Under the pieces are notes generated by a model. The model had not been told where the DNA came from. It did not search any database and was given only the letters and a program-made list of their open reading frames with translations. DNA of 20,115 nt from assembly GCA_002435865.1 (NCBI GenBank), contig DIWV01000008.1, positions 38,636 through 58,750 of the forward strand, given 5' to 3'. Source of the stretch: Cloacimonetes bacterium UBA6097. Its GTDB lineage: Bacteria; Cloacimonadota; Cloacimonadia; Cloacimonadales; Cloacimonadaceae. Below, one piece after another: positions 15,753 to 20,115 of the stretch. How positions within the stretch are numbered: position 1 is the first letter of the stretch; the number at the start of each line of letters is the position of its first letter. The position numbers were made by a program, and so were the translations under genes.

Positions 15753-18080
15753 TTAATTTGATGATCTTGCCAGCCGGAGGCCGTGTATTGATTCCTGGTG
15801 AGTCGGAACTTTTCCCAACCTGTCCACTACTCTGCATAACGAAGCAGCATAACTATCCCAGGACCCGCCCCTGGTAGCACGCCAGATACCGTCTGCGGGT
15901 CCGGTCGGATTATTGGCGGGGCTAACACCGTAGTAAGTTGTATCATACCAGTCCCAACACCACTCATAAACGTTACCGCTCATGTCATAAATACCCAGAC
16001 CATTAGGCTGTAAATGTCCTACAATATGGCTAGTCCCCATTGCATTTGCCTGAAACCATGCTACTGCATTGGCATTATCTCCACCTGAATAAAGATAATC
16101 AGGACTGCTTGTAGCCCCACGTGCAGCATACTCCCACTCTGCTTCAGTAGGTAATCTGTATCCATTTGCAGTCCAATTGCATATTACTGCATTCCAGGTT
16201 GCATCAAAAACTGTTGGGATCACTCCCCAATCGTCAGGATTAGTGGAACCACTTATTGTATAAACAGGTGTAAGGCTTTGCAGAATACTAAGTTTGTTGC
16301 AATATACTAATACGGCATACCAATTAACTGTCTCAATTGGTTTATATAAATTGCCGGTAACGTAAGATGGATTATTACCCATAACATTCAGCCATTCCAT
16401 CTGTGTTACTTCATATTTACCTATGTAAAAGCCTGTTAAAGTAACCTGATGCGGAGGTGTTTCATCTGCTTCACCAGTTCCGGATATTCTTCCCATTGTG
16501 AAAGTTCCCCCCGGGACACTAACCATCTGACCCATTGTGTAATTAATAGTGTAATTTGCTGTTGCAATCTGGCTATCAAGATAACCGGGGCTAAATCCTT
16601 TGGCTTTTATTACAGTAGATGTTCCAATATTGATTGGTGCAATATACTCATCTGAATTTGAAGCAGGTTCACTACCATCCGTAGTATACCTGATAGTAGC
16701 ACCGTTGGTAGCACATGAAATTGAAATACTCTGAGGCGCAGTAAACATACCTTCAGCAGGACTAAAAACAGGGGTGGCTACCGGCTGTGGTGAATTAACA
16801 GTGTATACACCAGATGTAACGTTGCTATTGGTCCATCCGTTTCTAACAGCTATTGACTTTAATACTGTAGTATTATCTGCAATCAAAAGTACAGGTGCAG
16901 TATACAACTCTGATGAAGAAGATGGTGTGGAACCATTTGTAGTGTAATAAATGGTTGCTCCCGGAGCAGAACATGTTATTGTAACATATTGCGGCGCAAT
17001 ATATGTACCGGGAACTGGATTGAAAACAGGAGAAGGTAATTTTAAAATGTAAGAAGCTGTAACTGACGCACTTGGGTTCCAGTTTGCCTTAATGGTTTTA
17101 GCTTTGACCGTTGTCGAGACATCAATATTAATTGGTCCGGTGTACAGATTCGATGTTTCAGTGGGTTCTGTACCATCAGTAGTGTATACTATCGACCCAT
17201 TGATAGTAGGTGTTGTTATTGTTAATGTGAATGGACTGTCAAATGTCCCCGCAGCAACACTAAATATAGGCGCGGTCGTATTAAATACATAGGTCGCTGT
17301 TCTCGTCTCACTTGGAGTCCAGCCTGCCAGAAATCCCTTTGCTTTAAGTGTGGTGTTTCCATCTATAACAAATGGAGCATTATATGTTGCAGAAGTTTCT
17401 GTCGGTTCACTGCCATCAGTCGTATAATGTATTATTGTTCCTGCTGTTACAGGTGTAATTGTAACTGTTTGGGGGGAGGTATAAGTTCCACTTATTGGAG
17501 TTATATATAAGTTGGATACATTGAAGTTATACTCCCTGGTAACAATTGCAGTTGGATTCCAGCCATCTTTAAAGCCTTTGGCTTTAAGAGTCGTGGTTGC
17601 ATTTATAACCAATGGAGGTGTATATAAAGTTGATGTTTCAGTCGGCTCACTGCCATCTGTTGTATAACGAACCAGTGTACCGGAAGTTATTGTTTGGAAG
17701 GAAATTGTCTGAGGAGTGAGATATACTCCACTTATGGGATAAACTGCAATGTCTGATACCTGTAAAACATAAGCAACGCTGGCAACAGCACTTTGCTGCA
17801 TACCGGATTTAAATGCTCTTGCCTTAACTATCTTAGAACCTGTAATCTCGAATTCATCACTGTAAATTGTTGAAGTTGAGGTTGGTTCTGTTCCATCCAT
17901 AGTAAATCTGATTGTAGCATTGCTTGTAGAACAACTCATTTGAACTGTCTGTTCAGATAAATATGTGCCTGTTGCTGGAGTGATTACCGGTGTTGCAACT
18001 GTTTCCTGGGGTTTGGTTGTCTTTTCACAAGCTAACAATAATAAACTTACACTTAAGATTACCAGCAATTTCTTTATCAT
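15753..18080 (-). CDS. Lipoprotein: six chitobiase-C-like repeats plus FGE/SUMF1 domain
   Basis: A 775-residue envelope lipoprotein with lipobox LLAC and lipidated C18. Residues 27-512 are six 80-residue CHB_HEX_C_1-like repeats, colinear with those of the downstream lipoprotein. Residues 516-775 are a formylglycine-generating-enzyme/SUMF1 domain (PF03781). It shows the usual landmarks: VPGGTFTMG, a DETPPHQVTL segment, YEVTQMEW, YRLPTEAEWEYAARG, GNVYEWCWDW and WRATRGGSW. In true FGE the RGGS stretch is followed by two catalytic cysteines. Here the first is replaced in RGGSWDSY, and only a shifted Cys (749) remains, so a binding or structural role is more likely than oxidation. A GAGGGAG site precedes the ATG. 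It follows the PEPCK-family gene by 75 bases with no obvious terminator between them. Confidence 0.92.
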   Translation of the reverse strand: MIKKLLVILSVSLLLLACEKTTKPQETVATPVITPATGTYLSEQTVQMSCSTSNATIRFTMDGTEPTSTSTIYSDEFEITGSKIVKARAFKSGMQQSAVASVAYVLQVSDIAVYPISGVYLTPQTISFQTITSGTLVRYTTDGSEPTETSTLYTPPLVINATTTLKAKGFKDGWNPTAIVTREYNFNVSNLYITPISGTYTSPQTVTITPVTAGTIIHYTTDGSEPTETSATYNAPFVIDGNTTLKAKGFLAGWTPSETRTATYVFNTTAPIFSVAAGTFDSPFTLTITTPTINGSIVYTTDGTEPTETSNLYTGPINIDVSTTVKAKTIKANWNPSASVTASYILKLPSPVFNPVPGTYIAPQYVTITCSAPGATIYYTTNGSTPSSSSELYTAPVLLIADNTTVLKSIAVRNGWTNSNVTSGVYTVNSPQPVATPVFSPAEGMFTAPQSISISCATNGATIRYTTDGSEPASNSDEYIAPINIGTSTVIKAKGFSPGYLDSQIATANYTINYTMGQMVSVPGGTFTMGRISGTGEADETPPHQVTLTGFYIGKYEVTQMEWLNVMGNNPSYVTGNLYKPIETVNWYAVLVYCNKLSILQSLTPVYTISGSTNPDDWGVIPTVFDATWNAVICNWTANGYRLPTEAEWEYAARGATSSPDYLYSGGDNANAVAWFQANAMGTSHIVGHLQPNGLGIYDMSGNVYEWCWDWYDTTYYGVSPANNPTGPADGIWRATRGGSWDSYAASLCRVVDRLGKVPTHQESIHGLRLARSSN
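16545..18002 (-). repeat. Six 240-bp coding repeats (80-residue modules)
   Basis: Modules begin at about residues 27, 107, 187, 267, 347 and 429 of the FGE lipoprotein. The TDGSEP/TDGTEP turn recurs every 80 residues (82 or more in the last two). They are paralogous to the repeats at 13925-15370. Confidence 0.9.
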
Positions 18081-18155
18081 ATATAACTCCCTCTATATAT
18101 TAAGATAAGGTTTGGTCCTTGGCATTTGAGATGTTATTCAATGACTTTACCAATT

Positions 18156-19886
18156 CTAAATAATGATTTTTAATGAACTAACTAATTGGTTTAACAGCTC
18201 TGGGATTTCTTTAACATCTGATTCCTTTAAAAAATCAACCCTTTGTTGGAAACGATCTGTCAGTGTATCAAAATATTCTGAACTGTTTTGCCTTGTATGA
18301 GGATTGTATATATTGTAATAATCTGGAATAAGTCTATTTACCGATTCTTTTGTAGGTATCATAGCTCCGGGAACATTTTTCCACTCTTCCCATTCAAGCT
18401 GGTCAGTTAATATTGCTGTCTGAAGGGTCAGCGATGTCTGTAATGGAATCTTTTCCAAAATATCATCCGCTTCTTTCCAATACCCTTTTGAGTTAAAACT
18501 GTAGATTTCTGCCCCAGATCCGATGACTTTTAAGTAAGCTTCAACATCTTTATAAAGCTCATATACCCTAAACGGATTAGCAAAAGGTTCAAAAACAAGT
18601 TTTTTAAGTTCTTCCTCTGTTACATTTTCTGCTCTGTTTCTTTGAGTCATTAATGCTGCACCAAGGGCTACTGCTAAATATTTATCAGTTACCTTTATTA
18701 CGGGAGGAAGTACTGTATCTTTCATTAACCAAACTAAGGCCATGGGGAAACTACAACGATTTACGTGTTTACCTAATAAATCCCTGTCAAGTAGAGCTCT
18801 TCCATTTGAATTTCTTATGTCTAATCCAACTGGCCAGTTTTTATTGCCAATATTCAATTGCATGTGATTCATCAAAGATAAACAATACTTCCAGTCAGGG
18901 TGTCCAACCTCCCTGCTATCTGTTTTATCAAAGAGAGTCGGCTCCCAAACACGACATATTTTATCTTTTAAATCGATTTGAAAAGCATCATCATGCAATA
19001 CAACTTTGGAAAAACCTGGAGGCAATGTACCACCATTATCGGCATTATTTGTATGCGATGATTTGCCTGTTCCGGATAAACCATAAAAAGCTATTGACCT
19101 TTTACCCAATTTGTGCCATTGTTGATCAAAACATGTAGTGAAATCTATTTCTTTGATTCCTGCATGGCATGCAGCCATTCCAAGTTTCATTCCGGCAGTC
19201 CAGGCTAGAGTTAAAGTATTCTTCTTCCTCTCTCCAAAATAACGCATACCAAGACAAATATTCACATTATGTATTTCGTCTACTAAAGCTAATTGGGGTG
19301 CTCCCACATTATTATAAAATGGATCATTGCAAGTCCATTCATTGAAAGCAATTAAAATTATATCAAGTATGGGTAACTTAGCACTTTTCTCATATTGTTC
19401 AGCATATTGCTCGTAAGGTGCAAAGTTCATCAACCAATTCAGCATATTTGAAGCATCTGTTTCAGGAGCAACAAAAATAGCTTTTATCATTAGATCAGAA
19501 TCTAAACCTATTACTGCTTCAGCTTTTATTAGAGGATAATGTTGCATTTGATAAACGGCTTCCCTGAAATCTCCCTCAACTTTTGCTTTCTGGGAAATAT
19601 CTAACCTGTTGTAAAATCTTCTTGCTTTTGCTGTTCTGCCAAGAATTTTACCATGACAATCATTCAATACTCTAGCTCCCTCAGGGAGATTATGCGCTTG
19701 TGCATATTTGGGATAAATCAACATATCCGTTGTTGAAACACCTGGCTGTTTTTTTGCAAGTTCATATACTTCTGGTAATGTTACTTTTCTTACTTTGTCA
19801 GAATTGATAAGGGTCTCGGCAATCGCTCTGATTGTAGACATTTCCTTTAAATTACCATAGTATTCGGCACTGCTTTTGCTCGCCAT
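18156..19886 (-). CDS. Divergent ATP-type phosphoenolpyruvate carboxykinase family protein
   Basis: A 576-residue cytoplasmic protein. The P-loop FYGLSGTGKSS (GLSGTGK at residues 269-275) is the kinase-1a motif peculiar to PEPCK (PF01293), which interconverts oxaloacetate + ATP and PEP + CO2 + ADP. A preceding AGMKLG (K234) aligns with the Mn-binding lysine region, and LHDDAF (298-302) with the kinase-2 GDD motif. It is divergent: the position of the Mn-binding His (MHCSAN in normal enzymes) reads FTTCFD, and it is longer than the usual 520-540 residues. Activity is therefore likely but not certain. I start it at the ATG at 19884-19886 because AGGAGG (minus strand, 19891-19896) lies 4 bases upstream; a longer reading frame back to 19940 lacks such support. 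It is the first gene of the minus-strand group with the two lipoproteins. Confidence 0.78.
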   Translation of the reverse strand: MASKSSAEYYGNLKEMSTIRAIAETLINSDKVRKVTLPEVYELAKKQPGVSTTDMLIYPKYAQAHNLPEGARVLNDCHGKILGRTAKARRFYNRLDISQKAKVEGDFREAVYQMQHYPLIKAEAVIGLDSDLMIKAIFVAPETDASNMLNWLMNFAPYEQYAEQYEKSAKLPILDIILIAFNEWTCNDPFYNNVGAPQLALVDEIHNVNICLGMRYFGERKKNTLTLAWTAGMKLGMAACHAGIKEIDFTTCFDQQWHKLGKRSIAFYGLSGTGKSSHTNNADNGGTLPPGFSKVVLHDDAFQIDLKDKICRVWEPTLFDKTDSREVGHPDWKYCLSLMNHMQLNIGNKNWPVGLDIRNSNGRALLDRDLLGKHVNRCSFPMALVWLMKDTVLPPVIKVTDKYLAVALGAALMTQRNRAENVTEEELKKLVFEPFANPFRVYELYKDVEAYLKVIGSGAEIYSFNSKGYWKEADDILEKIPLQTSLTLQTAILTDQLEWEEWKNVPGAMIPTKESVNRLIPDYYNIYNPHTRQNSSEYFDTLTDRFQQRVDFLKESDVKEIPELLNQLVSSLKIII

Positions 19887-20115
19887 TTTGCCTCCTGTTT
19901 TTATATATATAAGTATATTTAATTCTTTACTTAATACCATTTAATCACATACAGTTTTATAGGCAAGAACAATTTTTTCATACATTTTTGTTTCGGATAC
20001 TAGCATAATGATAACCAATGATTTCATATGTTTGAGTTCAATCACTTACTAATAAATGACTGCATAAATCTGCATATGTTTCATATATTTATTAAGAAGA
20101 TACGCCATCTAATGG
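19887..20115. other. Upstream region of the PEPCK-family gene
   Basis: Very AT-rich, with TATATATATA-type sequence at about 19902-19911. It contains the gene's AGGAGG site and presumably its promoter, but no -35/-10 pair stands out. No coding sequence is supported up to the window edge. Confidence 0.5.

Noticed and set aside
18653..19138. 161-residue open frame on the plus strand
   Set aside because: It lies wholly antisense to the PEPCK-family gene, with no ribosome site and no recognisable domain. It is a shadow of the real gene.
20000..20020. CTAGCATAATG followed by ATAACCAATG, resembling two units of the 11-bp repeat
   Set aside because: The first unit matches at about 9 of 11 bases, but the second needs a deletion and further mismatches. 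In AT-rich sequence this may be chance, so it is not called a repeat copy.

Overview
The window reads as a moderately AT-rich bacterial chromosome segment. It has dense gene packing, clear Shine-Dalgarno sites (AAGGAGG/AGGAGG types) before most genes, two lipoproteins with Gram-negative-style lipoboxes, and a large DUF2723 membrane protein. DUF2723 proteins are typical of the Bacteroidota/FCB area, but the strong Shine-Dalgarno sites argue against Bacteroidota proper. My best guess is a Cloacimonadota-like (Candidatus Cloacimonas-type) or related FCB bacterium. This is inference from gene style, not from a marker gene. There are no rRNA, tRNA, transposase, phage or CRISPR features.

Layout. 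Positions 1-33 hold an 11-bp tandem repeat cut by the window edge. Positions 189-1071 (minus) hold a GNAT acetyltransferase followed by a YCII/DGPF-domain protein. Positions 1153-9222 (minus) form one tightly packed block, read in the order aminotransferase, histidine-kinase-like protein, NtrC-type sigma-54 activator, two sugar-type ABC permeases, and the DUF2723 membrane protein. A hairpin at 1094-1137 follows the last gene. From 9317 to 12993 (plus) come a secreted parallel beta-helix protein, a DUF362/ferredoxin protein, and a cytoplasmic protein resembling the C39/BtrH papain-like fold. A 67-bp near-perfect palindrome built of 11-bp units lies in the gap before that last gene. A bidirectional terminator at 13001-13024 closes this part. 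From 13049 to 19886 (minus) come a PEPCK-family protein and two giant paralogous lipoproteins. Each lipoprotein has six 80-residue chitobiase-C-like repeats, but one carries an FGE/SUMF1 head and the other a seven-blade RCC1 propeller.

How the genes may work together. The aminotransferase, kinase-like protein and response regulator overlap or nearly touch, so they are probably co-translated. The permeases and DUF2723 protein follow with gaps of about 10-33 bp. The system is incomplete as seen: the kinase-like protein has an intact H-box but a degenerate ATPase half, and neither the ABC ATPase nor the binding protein is in the window. The two lipoproteins look like modular envelope display proteins in which a common stalk carries different heads.

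The most unusual non-coding signal is the 11-bp repeat family. It occurs as a simple tandem array at the left edge and as a 4+3-unit palindrome at 11818-11895.
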